NCBI GenBank assembly: GCA_003550325.1
Contig: QKWP01000486.1
Coordinates: forward strand, 68,714 to 132,713
Length of the DNA: 64,000 nt
From: Gigaspora rosea
Lineage: Eukaryota; Glomeromycota; Glomeromycetes; Diversisporales; Gigasporaceae
Reading direction: 5' to 3'
Under the pieces are notes generated by a model. It saw nothing but the letters and a program-made list of their open reading frames with translations, did no database searches and had not been told where the DNA came from. This document shows, one piece after another, positions 10,157 to 21,575 of this stretch. The first letter of the stretch is position 1. Each line of letters begins with the position of its first letter. Position numbers and translations under genes: made by a program.

Positions 10157-10395
10157 TATACATAAGGACAAAAGCATTTCGGGTTCTAAAACCCGAAATT
10201 AAAATTTGAAGACGAAATTGTTTTTGACCTATCTTACTTGAAAGACGAAATTATTTGATACTTTTTTTGAATAGACGAAATTATAAGAAACATATCTATA
10301 TAAATTTTATTTGCTCTTCCTTATAAAAAAATTTAATTTTATCTAATGAAGACGAAATAGGCCTTTTTCAAAAATCAATTTCGGTGGCATCACTA
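10157..10395. mobile_element. 239-bp hAT-like MITE inside hAT exon 4
   Basis: The element is flanked by a perfect 8-bp direct repeat CTTGTACC (10149-10156 and 10396-10403). Removing it with one copy of the duplication restores the RCFNHILNL-VQAAL reading of the host exon, so the insertion postdates a more intact transposase. Ends are TATACATAAGGAC and, reversed, TAGTGATGCCACCGAAAT. A second copy in the opposite orientation lies at 21238-21469, also with an 8-bp duplication. Confidence 0.9.
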
Positions 10396-11289
10396 CTTGT
10401 ACCGCCAAATTAAGGATATGATTGAAGCACCGAAATCGGAGTCATTCTGAATTCCATTCAATATTTTCTTCATTTTTTAATTTAATTTCCAATTCACGAA
10501 CAAAAGTACCATTGTTAGCAGCGTTATCCAAGGTAATTGCAAGAAGCTATTAAAAAAAAAAGTCTATTTATTTTGTAAAATATTTATGTTGATGTATATA
10601 AACACCATATAGCACTATATGCACTACTCAAGAATTATAGGTTAATACTAGTAAAAAATAAAAAATGTGCTATTCAAGCTATCACATGACTTTGCTAATA
10701 TGAATTGCTATAGTAGTTCTCCTACAAAAAATTTACCCTTATCTGATAAAACCAACAAAATTAGAGTAAGATTGGGTAAAGTCGCATTAAACATAAACCA
10801 TTAATTAATGTTTTTGTAGAAAATATATTGGTGTTGGCATGAATATCATAAAGTCATATAATAAGTTGAAAGCACATTGAATGGCATGTCGAATAGCATT
10901 TAAATAGTGCTATTTGACACATTATGTTTTACTAGTGTAAATTATTCTTCTACAAGGTTTTAGCGAACCTCTTTAAGGGACAAATCAACTAGAATTTAAA
11001 TTTAATAGATTGATAAAAAAAGCACTTTTAAAAATAAATAAGAACCTTTAATGTAATTCCATAAGCTTTTATCACTTTAAAAAATCCATTTGAAATGTTA
11101 ATTCCATCATGTTTTCTATTCAACAAACTGAAGTTAATTAATGTTTCTCTAAGGGTCCAGTCTTCATCTATATAATGTGCAGTTACTGAAATAAAGCCTT
11201 TGTTATGTGGAGATGTCCAGAGGTCTGATGTGAAGGAAATCTTAGAATTAATGGTAGAAAAATATGCCTATAAAAGTATAAATACTTAA

Positions 11290-11660
11290 TAAAATATTTA
11301 ATAATTTACAATTTTTTAATATATATAATATTTTAATATATATATAATATATATATTTATTAAATATATTTAAGAAATATATATATATTTTAAAGTTCTA
11401 TAACCCGTAGATTCTTTTAGTAACAAACTAGGATTCACAGTTCGATTCAAGTATTATCGATTACTTTATTATTCGAATCCAAAAGAGGTCAAATGTAGGA
11501 AAGTAAACTGGGCTTCTATGAAGCGCCATCTATACACTCTCTATATTTTAAAAAACTTATATTATTTTAAAAAAACATATATATATATTTTAAAAAAAAA
11601 CATATATATATTTTAAATATTTAATATATATATATTTAAAAAGTTTTTAAAATACAATTT
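11290..11660. repeat. AT low-complexity region
   Basis: Runs of TATATA and the phrase TTTTAAAAAAACATATATATA repeated twice (about 11558-11620), in the hAT intron between exons 2 and 3. Confidence 0.7.
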
Positions 11661-12963
11661 AGAAAATGTTAGTGCTATTAAACTTTTAAACAAAAGTTAA
11701 TACAATTAAACTGCGTATAGTATCTCAAAAAATAATAATGCAAATATGGTATAATTAACTTTAAATATGAATATCACAAAGCTAAAACATGCAAATCTTA
11801 TTAGATTTAGCTTTGCAGCACTCATATAATATTAGTTTTTGTTTACTTATTATCCACGAGTAATATTTATTTTATTAAAAATAAAGTTTGTATAAGATCT
11901 GCCTACTGAAGCACTAATAATATAAATATAATAATATAAAACTTGCCTTCAATTCTCTTTTTCCCAAATTATAAAGTGATTTAAGTGTATTCTTAATTGT
12001 ATCATCTTTGACCAATTCTGCCTTAGGATTTAAATACTGAACAATTTCTACTAACTCAGGGTCTTCAATTATAGAGAATGGTCTTTAACGTTTAATAATC
12101 CATGTAGTGAACATGTTATGAAGTTTTGAATTATCAATTTTAGTTAAATTCGTTGCAGAGATATTCTTAGAATCCTAAATAAGTTATTTTAAATTATTTA
12201 TTTTAAAAAGCTTAAAAACCAAGCAATGACCAGTGTTTAAAATTGCTTTATTTTAAAAAATCAAGTAATTTGATTGGATCTGCACGTGTGTGCTCACGTG
12301 AAAAATAAATACTAATAATAACTTACTTCTTTAAATATTTCTTTAATGGGGCAATGTTCATCTTGCACTTTCTTCTTTTTGTTACGATATGCTATTGTTG
12401 TAATATATTGAGACCAATGAGCACTTTCTAAGTGCCGCCATAGTATTTTGGTAGAGCCCCCACTTTCACAAAAAAACTCTTTATGTGTGTACTTGAGTAT
12501 ATCACACTTTGCTGTTTTTTTTATTTTTTTCCATTTAACTTTTTTAAAGAAATCCCACACTTCACTTATACTACGTTGCTTGCTAACGGTATCATCATCA
12601 TTATTATTTAGGTCATTATCAAGGTTGTTGCCGAGATCATTATTAAGGTTATTTTCGTGGTCATTTTCATAATCATTTTCATAGTCATTTTCATGGTTAT
12701 TATCATAGTCACTATCATGGTTTAATACAGATAAAGAACTTATTGTTATGCAGAAATATTTACGCTTAGATAGTTGATATTGAGTATAAGAAAGTTTTAC
12801 AAAGATAATTTCTTCCTTAAATATGGTTTATATATTATTGAAAGTAGTGGCTATTTAATATGTCAATATCCAGTTTTTTTAGTCCTGCTTTGAACTTACT
12901 AGCAGATACTTAGGCTTGTATGTTTATTATTGAAACTAAATGAATAAATACTTGTATAATACT

Positions 12964-13134
12964 TAGTGATGTGCCATTTATATGATACCTGAAAAATTTT
13001 AGTGTACAGTACGTACTGTACGCATAGTTCTTTTCTGGCATCTGATTGACTGAAACAAGTGATTGGCAAAAATTTTAGCGTACAGTATGTATAGTACGTA
13101 CAGTACGTATAGTACTGTACGCGGCACATCACTA
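12964..13134. mobile_element. 171-bp hAT-like MITE
   Basis: The terminal inverted repeat TAGTGATGTGCC/GGCACATCACTA is flanked by a perfect 8-bp duplication ATAATACT (12956-12963, 13135-13142). The interior contains two inverted blocks built from GTACAGTACGTACTGTAC, so the whole element folds back. Confidence 0.9.
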
Positions 13135-13142
13135 ATAATACT

Positions 13143-13723
13143 GTATGCAAAGAATGATTTTGTCAGTCAGCAGGTTTTACTTGAAACGTAAAAAAAAATT
13201 TTAAATATAAGTTAGATTTTAAAGGCTAAAAAATTCTTCAATACATAGAATTGTTCAAGAATTCCACCTGCTAAAATTAAAGTATTTAATTGCTTGAGCT
13301 AGCAACTTTCTAATTTTATAAATATATTTATATACTCATCTTAATACCAAAAAAAAAAATAAAATAAAATAAACATATTTATATATACAGATCAAAAACT
13401 TATTAAATTCAGCTAAATAATTTTCAGACAATTTTTTATTATTTGTTCCAGAATTTATGAGAATTGTTGTAAAAGTCAAGGTAATTGACCAAGTAGCCCA
13501 AACAACAATATCTTACAAAAGTAATAATCGTAATTGTACTGAGTCGCAGCCAACTGTAAATAAAATTGGAAATGTAGGTCACAAAAAATTGGTTCTAGCC
13601 CTAATAAGCATGCTTTATTACTGCCTAATTTTATACGCTAATTAAAATGCTAACAATCAATATATAATTGCAATATTTCATCAATTTATCACTATTGTAT
13701 TAATTACTACTAAATATATATAA
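13143..13723. other. AT-rich intergenic DNA
   Basis: Nothing identified. A 62-codon frame at 13457-13645 has no recognisable domain or splice context. Confidence 0.5.
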
Positions 13724-13866
13724 GTGCTCGAGAGCAAAAAAGGTGCAAGTAAATATTTAACTCCAAAAAATGTTGTACGATTTTGGCCAATCAAATTTCA
13801 AGATCTGATCTTGAACAATATTTTTTGGAGTCAAATATTTACTTTCACCTTTTCGCTCTCGAGCAC
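13724..13866. mobile_element. 143-bp foldback MITE
   Basis: Ends GTGCTCGAGAGC / GCTCTCGAGCAC continue inward as a near-perfect inverted repeat of about 50 bp on each side (AGTAAATATTTAACTCCAAA and its complement). No clear target duplication. No coding capacity. Confidence 0.75.
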
Positions 13867-13980
13867 TCATATCTATTGCTTTTAAAATCTATAGTACATA
13901 TAATAATGATGTAACTTTGTTACTTTTTAATTCATAAAATATACAAAGACTTCTTATGAAGTTTCTATTTGCAATGGTTT

Positions 13981-14079
13981 ATTACTATTACGTATATATG
14001 TAAATTATTACTATTACATACATATGTAAATTATTACTATTACTACATATGTAAATTATTACTATTACGTACATATGTA
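13981..14079. repeat. ~26-bp tandem repeat, four units
   Basis: Units of the form ATTACTATTACGTACATATG followed by TAAATT, repeated four times with a few substitutions. Confidence 0.9.
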
Positions 14080-14388
14080 AATTATTAATTATTACCAATT
14101 AAGATAGTTTATTCTAAAAAGCTTGATTGTACAGTACATAAAATCATTCAGAAAAATTATATTTGATTGTTTGAATTCTTGATTTATCCAAGATTTATTT
14201 TCTGGGCGTAAATCATTCGACAAATTAAATTAGTTTCTTTTTATATCTATTTTTAGGATAAAAATGGTACCAAACTTAATTAAGTTATAAAGGCTTATCA
14301 TACAAGTAGTGTTTTGATCCGCGAATATCCGTATCAATCTAATATGGATAGTTTAATGCATTTTGAATTTGAAAAATAGTGTAAATAG

Positions 14389-14512
14389 TTTTTTTTTATA
14401 TATATTTTATACGATACATATTACTGATTATGCATACGGGCTTATTTATTTTTTTTTTTATATATATTTTATACGATACATATTACTGATTATGCATACG
14501 GGCTTATTTAAT
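14389..14512. repeat. 62-bp tandem duplication
   Basis: Two almost identical copies of a unit containing ATACGATACATATTACTGAT and ATGCATACGGGCTTATTTA, each preceded by a long T run. Confidence 0.95.
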
Positions 14513-14579
14513 TTTTTTTTTTTATTCGACTAATCTGAATTAAAATTCGAACTATATGAAATATAATTTTTGTATAATT

Positions 14580-14780
14580 TTATCCGGACCCGAACAGGTT
14601 CACAACTTCAAACCAGACCCAGACCGAACCTATAATCATGCTTGAGTCCAGTTCGAGTTCAGTACTTTGGGTTTGGGTTCGGGTCCGAAATTTTTAAAAT
14701 TTATGGTTCGAGTCCGGGTTCGAGTCCGGGTTCGACTGGACCTGGACCGGACCAGACCCGGACTTCGGAACCCTAATGTA
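14580..14780. repeat. GC-rich foldback segment with TCCGGACC-type motifs
   Basis: A rare GC-rich island made of repeated GACCCGAACC/GGTTCGGGTC, GAGTCCGGGTTCGAGTCCGG and GGACCGGACC phrases in both orientations. The vocabulary resembles the termini of the element at 40469-42858, so this may be a relic of that or a related element. Confidence 0.5.
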
Positions 14781-15814
14781 AATACTTCTTATCCTAATGG
14801 CTAGATAGGGTAGATTAGAAAAAGTTAGTAATCTTGATAGGTTAACAACTTCCAATCAGTAAACTAGAGACAGAACCTTCAGAAAGTTGGAGGCCCTCTA
14901 GGGAGATAAATTGTTGTTGCAATAATCACGAATAGGTACTTTGGTAACTGGACAAGTCTTTATTATTAAATTAGAGGATTATAGCCAGAAATATCTATAG
15001 GTCTAAAATCACCACATCTGATATATAATAAAGGCAGGATTATTAACAATAAAAAAAAATAATTAAAAATGTATATTTAATAAATATAAATTATAATATA
15101 TAATAATAAATAAAAAAATAAAAATTTTATATTAAATTGCAAAACCATGCGAAATATTGCGAAACTCTATAAAAAAGTATGATTATGTGAATATATGTAT
15201 CGTTTATTTATTTTTTAAAAAATTTTAAAAAAATTTGCAAAAATTTGCAAAATATTGCGAAACAATGCGGAAATATTACAAAATATGCGAAAATATTACT
15301 CCTGCAATCCTGCAACCCCAAAGGGACATTTTTTTATTTGATCTATTTTGTAATATTTCATATTGTATCATAAGATTTTTGAAATATTACGCCAATAATT
15401 TACATAAGATTATGTATATATAATTTACTGATGTACTATAGCATAAATTTACAGAATTATTACCTCTACGTATTACGCTAAACTAATCATAAGGTTTTTG
15501 CAAGTTTATGCTCGTGTAAAAACTTGCGGAGGTTTACGCATATTTTTTTGCTGATGTATATAACCCAATAGTTTTTTGTAAATATCTTTGATCCAGTAAT
15601 TCAAATGACATAATTTTGGTATCATTGGATTTGTCTTACTAAGACGAATCAAATGGTATCTAAATCATCTAAATCAGATTACAATTTCACAATATATTCA
15701 AGTTTTTGTAAAATTATATATATAAACATACAAATTTTAAAAAAATTTTTTATATAGTAGAGGGGTCAAGCACTACTATGAGGAGGTACATAACATTATT
15801 TATGGATATCTCCT
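14781..15814. other. AT-rich intergenic DNA
   Basis: No gene seen. Around 15140-15300 there are degenerate reiterations of GCGAAATATTRC. No supported coding frame. Confidence 0.5.
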
Positions 15815-17163
15815 TATCTTTAGGAATTTCAATATTATTGATACATTGACTCTCAGAAATATATAATATAAATATACTAAAACTACAATTTAAATTAAAA
15901 TTAAAAAAAATAAATATCATTATTTGTATTTACTTTATTGACAATATTTTTACAATTAATAATACATTGCTAATTGTTAAAAAATATAATTAAATGTTAT
16001 TACCTAGTTTAGAAAGGTTAGAAAAATTCAAAACTTAGCTTGTATAAATCACTTGTAGATGAGTCTTATATATTAATTGAGTTGATTTGACTTTATTATA
16101 TATTAAAAAATTTTTATCAATCTTTAATATTTTTAGTTTGTTTATATAACTCTTTTATTATTCTCAAATCTTCAAAAAACAATTCAGCATATAATCTAAT
16201 TTTCTAGTTATTGGTCTGTTTTGTAGTTTAGCAACTAAGCATTTATTTATAAAATCTAAAAATAATTGAGGAACTTTGCATCTAATCTTAGGTTTATAAC
16301 CAAGACAAATTTTAATTGCTAGATTTTTATTATGTAGAATATTATAATATAGTGGATATCTAGTAAACACTTCTAACATTATTAACCCAAAAGAATAAAT
16401 ATTTGATTTCTTAGTATATTCTTTACTTCTGTATACAATACTTCTAGTGCAATATAAAGAAGTACACCAAAAATTGCTTTAGAACTTGAGTCTTGTGATA
16501 CTGGTTTATATAAGCCAAAATTAGAAATATAAGGATTAAATATATTTTGATTAACTATATTTTCAGAATAAAAATCTTTATATAATTAGTTAGCTTTATA
16601 AATAGTATTAAGACCAAGAGCTAAGCAATATAGGTTAGCTATTTTAGAAGTCCAATCTAATTTATTATATTTATTATCTAACAATTTTTAAAGACTTCCT
16701 TGCTATGCATACTCTATAACAATCATATAATTATCATCTTTTGGATTCTTAGTTATTTCATAAAATGCAATTGCAAAAAGCCTTCATGCTTGTGTTGATT
16801 TTCAATTTGAAATATTAATAAAATAAATAAACTTATTGTATTTTAAATAATTATAAATTAAGATTTATATAGCCTTCTTCTAAAAATTCTTGTTTTATAT
16901 CTTTAGAATTATCAAGACTTTTTAAACAAACATTTATTTGAACTATTTGTTTTTATATAAGACTCCCAAATATATCTATCAATCCATATTGCTTTGAAAA
17001 CAGTACCAAAACCTTCTTTAGCAAGATACTTTATATTTGCAAATTTGCCAAAAAGTATCCATTCAATAATATCTTTAAATCCTTCTGCATTAAGTTGTAT
17101 TTGTTGAATTAGTTGATCAATACTATTATTATTACTTGTCCAATTATGAAATTTTTCTTAAAT
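15815..17163 (-). pseudogene. Protein kinase, copy C (heavily decayed)
   Basis: Aligns to copies A and B exon by exon: exon 1 ~16875-17163, exon 2 16004-~16806, exon 3 ~15815-15858. Exon 1 keeps FHNWTS, IDQLIQQIQL and FGKFANIKYLAK; the Gly-rich loop has become AKEGFGTVF. The C-lobe is riddled with stops and substitutions (the HKDFHSGN catalytic loop reads LYKDFYSEN), although the stretch after the APE region (AIKICLGYKPKIRCKVPQLF) is still readable. This is the oldest-looking of the three kinases. Upstream on the same strand is the repeat array and a TPR remnant, in the same order as the other copies. Confidence 0.85.
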
Positions 17164-17486
17164 CTTAATAGAGCATTAAAAAAATTATAAATATAAATAT
17201 AACTAACTCTAAAATTTAATAAATCATGCATACTGCCTATTATAGATTAATCTACAATTAATTATTGCATTGGAATTATTATAATTTGTATAGTAATTGT
17301 CTGTAAAAAAATTCTGTATTATACTTACTCACTATAGTGATATAAGTGATTAAGTAATGTTATATTAGCTTTGTATTAGCTCTATTGTGATTTGCATAGT
17401 AAAAAAACTTTGGTTGCAGTATTTACTAACTATTGTAGTTATATAAGAATTTTAGATAATATTATATTTTTATATTGGCTCTACTC

Positions 17487-18134
17487 TATCCCTTAGATTG
17501 TAACACAGGCAAATTTGCCTGCGTATTTTAAAATTTTTAATAAAATTTTAAATATTGATTTTAGACATATCTTTTCTAAGTAAAAAATATTCTTTAAGTT
17601 TTGTTTTAGTAACTTTGTTATAAAATTTTTTTAAAATCATTAGAAAACTTTAATATAATAAATGTTTAAAGTTCTTGTATTGGCATTTTTACTATTAAAA
17701 TTTTTCTTTAGATTTTTTCAAATTTTATATGTTCCCGTCTATAAAAAAAATCTTTACTTCTAATACAAGTCTTAATTTTTACAAGTAAATCATTAAAGTT
17801 GCAATAATGAAAGTTGTCATCCTTTATATAAACTACAATATTGTCTTAAGAACTATAGTTCTAAAACTAAAACTAAATAAGATCGCAGAAAAATTGTAAT
17901 AAAATTTTTTAAAAAAATTTTTTCTTAAAATTATCTATTTTTAGCTTATATGTAACTATAATTTATTTTCTTATAATATAAAAACTAATTTTGCAAAAAA
18001 GTAATCCTTATTTTCAAATATAATTGTACAAAGTTTTATTTAATTATTTTAGTATTTTAAAAAAGTAAATCAGAGCTAAAAAAGTGCAAAAACGCAGGCA
18101 AATTTGCCTGTGTTCTACTACAATCTAAGGGATA
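17487..18134. mobile_element. ~645-bp element with 35-bp terminal inverted repeats
   Basis: Left end TCCCTTAGATTGTA then ACACAGGCAAATTTGCCTGCG. The right end is the complement of the same, with six extra bases in the middle. Both ends are flanked by TA, as expected for Tc1/mariner-type targets. GGCAAATTTGCC is itself a perfect palindrome inside each end. No transposase is encoded. Confidence 0.8.
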
Positions 18135-18450
18135 AAAAAATCCATCTGAATATGTATGTGTTTCTATAAAAAAGTACAGTGATTTGTGGAACAGCTAGAG
18201 AACCGGTTTGATATGTAAATTCTGTGTTGGCATAGCTAAATAGTCTGAATTGGACCAACTGCTAGACATTTTGGACCATAAATGGAACAGGTTTTGCTGT
18301 ACTTTACTAAGCCAAATTTCATGGGTTTTGGCACAGGTCAAGGCACACGTAAGTTCACATGCATATATTTCTTACGAGTTATAACAGTATAAGCAAGAGT
18401 GAATCTGATTTAGTTAAAGTATGATATAATTGTATAAGGGTGGTAACAAA

Positions 18451-18767
18451 CGGGTGGCAATCAATTAATCAACAATCACATCACTGACATAACATATCAC
18501 TGACAATTATTCACTGACACATTCATTTTACTGACAGTTTATTTCACCGAAGCTCATTTCACCAACAAAGTAATTCTGGTCATTGTGGTTAGGGTCAGGG
18601 TAGAATTAGGTAGAATTAGGCCTAAAGTTAGGGTGCTTTTTGAAAAAAACGTGTCGATAAAATGAACTTCGGTGAAACAAACTGTCAGTAAAATAAACTT
18701 GTTGTTGAGTATTTGTCAGTAAAATGTTATGTCAGTGAAGTGATTGTTGGCGAAATAATATGAACCC
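18451..18767. mobile_element. Foldback (FB-like) element, short copy
   Basis: A perfect 8-bp duplication GTAACAAA (18443-18450, 18768-18775) flanks ends CGGGTGGCAATC and ATGAACCC. Each arm consists of short reiterated phrases such as CACTGACA, TTTACTGACAG and TTTCACCGA, with complements in the other arm. The centre holds AGGGTCAGGGTAGAATTAGG-like sequence. Same family as 46782-47725. Confidence 0.88.
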
Positions 18768-20569
18768 GTAACAAACATGCCTATAGCAAAATATTGCAAG
18801 AAGTTTTTTTTGTTAGGAATTAAAGAGCTTTTTCATAGATGAAATTTTGAGGTACAGCCATTTTTAAAAAAAAATTATTTGTTTTGAATTTTTACATTAC
18901 TCCGATCCTGTGATTTTATTGGCATATGAGATGCACATGCTATTTAATATGTGTAATTCCAACTAATGAGCCTATACGTCCAAGGGAGACGGTTGAAAGT
19001 TACACAAACTGCAGATCACTTACAATGATCTCTGAACCAATCAAATTCGTAAATTTTTGCAAATAAAAAAATACAAAAAGTCGAAAATGAAGCAAACCAA
19101 AATAAAAATCAAGTTAAATATCAATATTTAAGTTAAAAAACAAATACTCTAAGTCTTTTTGTAGTAAACTAGGTAAATGCATGGCATTGTATGTTCGGAG
19201 CCAATATTTAATATATACACTATATACAGTATAAATATACTGTATATTATTAATATAGCAATATAAGTTGATTACGTTGTTTTTGTCGATCAGTTGAATG
19301 TGATTGCTTGTATATCACATGATGTGGCCGCACAGACAAACATCTGCTGATCAAACCCTTTCGTAAAAATAGAGAGTCCTCAGCTTCACTCTGGACTAAT
19401 AAGCTTTTTTTATTACTTTATTAATATATTGACTAATTAATTAATTTTTAACAATATATACCGTAATAAAATTAATAATCTTTGATATAATTTGCTTTAT
19501 GTCTAATCTAAAACCTAAACATCCATGCGACAATATATCTATTGTTTATTAGAAACTTTTACAACCTTGGTACGTAAGTATATACATATATAAATTCTCA
19601 TTAATTCTTGGAACAATATAGAAAAAATAGATATATAGTTAATTATATGTGTTATTATTCATTAATTAAAAGATTTCTATACGATGTACATAATAATAAT
19701 AATTAAATAACCCAAAATATTTGGACCTTTACTTTTTTTGAATCGTTGCTTTTAGGTTTTACTCCTTTTTCTTTCATTTAGCGTACGAAATGTAGTTATC
19801 TTGGTGGGTTTATACTTTCAACTATATATCTTTTATATGTAACTTTGCTAAGACGTAGCAACACAACGGCATGGGATTTAGAAGGATTCAAAAAATATGT
19901 TATAGTATGGTTCGAATACTCCAACTTTGCTTAATGGACAGGGCAAACATTTTGTAGCAGGATAAGTTACGCAAAATTCCTAAAAAAGTATTGTAAAACA
20001 GTATAAATAATTTTTTATTAATTGTGTAACAATTATTCAAATTTAGAACAGTCCCCCTTGGAGCCTATATGTATCACCCAATTCATATTTCAAACCCATA
20101 TATATGCCATTCTGTCACATTTTGGTTCGTATTTCATGCTTTTACGTGCCACATAACACATGCCTATTGTCAACCTGGAAATTCACCTCTTCCAGAACTT
20201 CAGGAGACTGCTGATTATAGTATGACGACTATAACTTTACAGCTTTAGGGTTTATGGCGTCCAAATGGGACTTAACAAAGAGGTTTTTGAGTGATTTATG
20301 TATTAAGGCCAAGAGGCAAACAATTAATAGTATATGAGGATACTAAGAATTGTATCTTTATTATATTCCAGTGTATGAAGACACTAATCTACTAACTATC
20401 TACTATTCCTACTTCACACTCTTTCGTACACTGACTTTTACAAAGGGCAGAAGACAGTGCTTATATAGAGAAATTATATGTATAAATTATTACAATAAAG
20501 ATATACAAATTCAATTTAAAAGCTATTTATAGTACTAATATAATGTGGAACTAATAGATATGTTATATA

Positions 20570-20668
20570 TAAAAGATATAAAAGATATAATATATATAAA
20601 AGATATGAAAGATATAAAAGATATGTTAGATCCTTTAGATCCTTTAGATCCTTTAGATTCATTAGATT
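20570..20668. repeat. AAAGATAT microsatellite and AGATCCTTT triplication
   Basis: Irregular reiterations of TATAAAAGATA(T) followed by three tandem AGATCCTTT units and a degenerate fourth. Confidence 0.9.
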
Positions 20669-21228
20669 TTGAACGCAGTATTATTGCCTAATAAGGTTAA
20701 GTTTTTTGTCTATCTTGTTCTATTAATAGTTCAACACAAATGTCTTCCGATCTCGTGATCCTGTGATCAGAATCACATGATCTATAGCTCGTTAGAATCG
20801 TCTCGAAGAGCTGAATCCAATGGTGGTTGTTTCATAAAGCCAGCATTCTTGGATCAAAAGTTATAGTTGAAAATGTGAAATTTTCTAAGCCTAACACTAT
20901 TCAGACAACTTTGTGCCAACATGTACCAACACCCGGACCACTTTCTTATAGAGCTATTGTGCATTGTGCTTACTAACTATTGTAGTTGTATAAGTAATTG
21001 AATAAAATTATATTAGAATAAATGGAATAAGCATAATTTCTATATTGATTTAGTTTAAAATTTTCAGTTACTGTACTTACAAGTTATGGTGGTAATGCAG
21101 GTAATTTAAATAGTTACTGTACTTACAATCTATTGTGTTACAAAATGATTTAGATAGATTTTTGCTAGTTTTGTATTAAATATTCATAAATTGTAGTGAT
21201 TTACTATAAAAAAATTCTGTTACTATAG

Positions 21229-21575
21229 GGTTGTGAGTAGTGATGCCACCGAAATTGATTTTTGAAAAAGGCCTATTTTGTCTTTATTAGAGTAAATTAA
21301 AATTTTTTATAAGGAAGAGCAAATAAAATTTATATAGTTATGTTCTTTATAATTTCGTCTATTCAAAAAAAGATAATTTCGCCTTACAAGTAAATAGGTC
21401 AAAAACAATTTCGTTTTCAAATTTTAATTTTGGGTTTTAGAACCCAAAATAATTTCGTCCTCATGTATAGTTGTGAGTTTACATAGTCTAATGGAAAAAA
21501 GTCATTAGACAAATATATGTCTATTGATAGTTTTTTATATGTCCAATAGTGTCTAATGGCTATCTATTCACAACC
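21229..21575. mobile_element. MITE with GGTTGTGA ends, host of a nested MITE
   Basis: Termini GGTTGTGA / TCACAACC enclose 107 bp of its own sequence (with TCTAATGG...CCATTAGA-like inner repeats) plus the 232-bp element at 21238. It lies inside array copy C. Confidence 0.65.
21238..21469. mobile_element. 232-bp hAT-like MITE, second copy
   Basis: Starts TAGTGATGCCACCGAAATTG and ends TTTCGTCCTCATGTATA, flanked by a perfect 8-bp duplication GTTGTGAG (21230-21237, 21470-21477). It is the inverted counterpart of 10157-10395. Confidence 0.92.

Larger units (their letters stand above)
7084..12735 (-). pseudogene. hAT-family transposase, nine-exon pseudogene
   Basis: Exons in gene order (high to low coordinate): 12327-~12735 (acidic Asn/Asp leader then BED zinc finger with WDFFKKV...HLESAH); 11947-12174 (PFSIIEDPELVE, TIKNTLK); 11046-11267 (KISFTSDLWTSPHNKGF, VTAHYID); 10114-10546 (AITLDNAANN, RCFNHILNL, VQAALNKI); 9872-10035 (LDCPTRWNSTFKM); ~7888-8111 (LTSSHDKLSHYAL, FLEPFKDL); 7640-7825 (KLVQYYSKTNAI); 7357-7555 (DELECYISEKL, VLAWWK); 7084-7299 (RDYLAIPAST, VASERAFSAGGN dimerisation motif). 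These are the diagnostic hAT blocks in the right order, and most splice phases fit. It is broken: stops in exons 2 and 4, a 239-bp MITE inside exon 4, a frameshift in exon 5, a short duplication in exon 7, and the second BED Cys replaced by Leu. The exon 2 donor reads GCAAGT. Confidence 0.88.
17484..20961. mobile_element. Composite insertion with CTCTATAA ends
   Basis: This 3.5-kb block interrupts array copy C. When the inner element at 17489-18132 is removed, the left end reads CTCTATAAAAAAATCC, and the right end, reversed, reads CTCTATAAGAAAGTGGTCC. This is a terminal motif shared with the element at 8682. The flanking array reads on as ...GGCTCTA / CTATTGTGC, suggesting a 3-bp duplication CTA. 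The interior (18770-20930) has no coding frame I can support; it includes a short AAAGATAT microsatellite and an AGATCCTTT triplication. Confidence 0.55.

Noticed and set aside
11400-11530. Possible tRNA (B-box-like CAGTTCGATTCAAG)
   Set aside because: No A-box at the right distance and no cloverleaf pairing.
12899-13150. 83-codon minus-strand ORF rich in Tyr/Cys
   Set aside because: It is the 171-bp MITE and its flanks read through; repetition of GTACAGTACGTA explains the composition.
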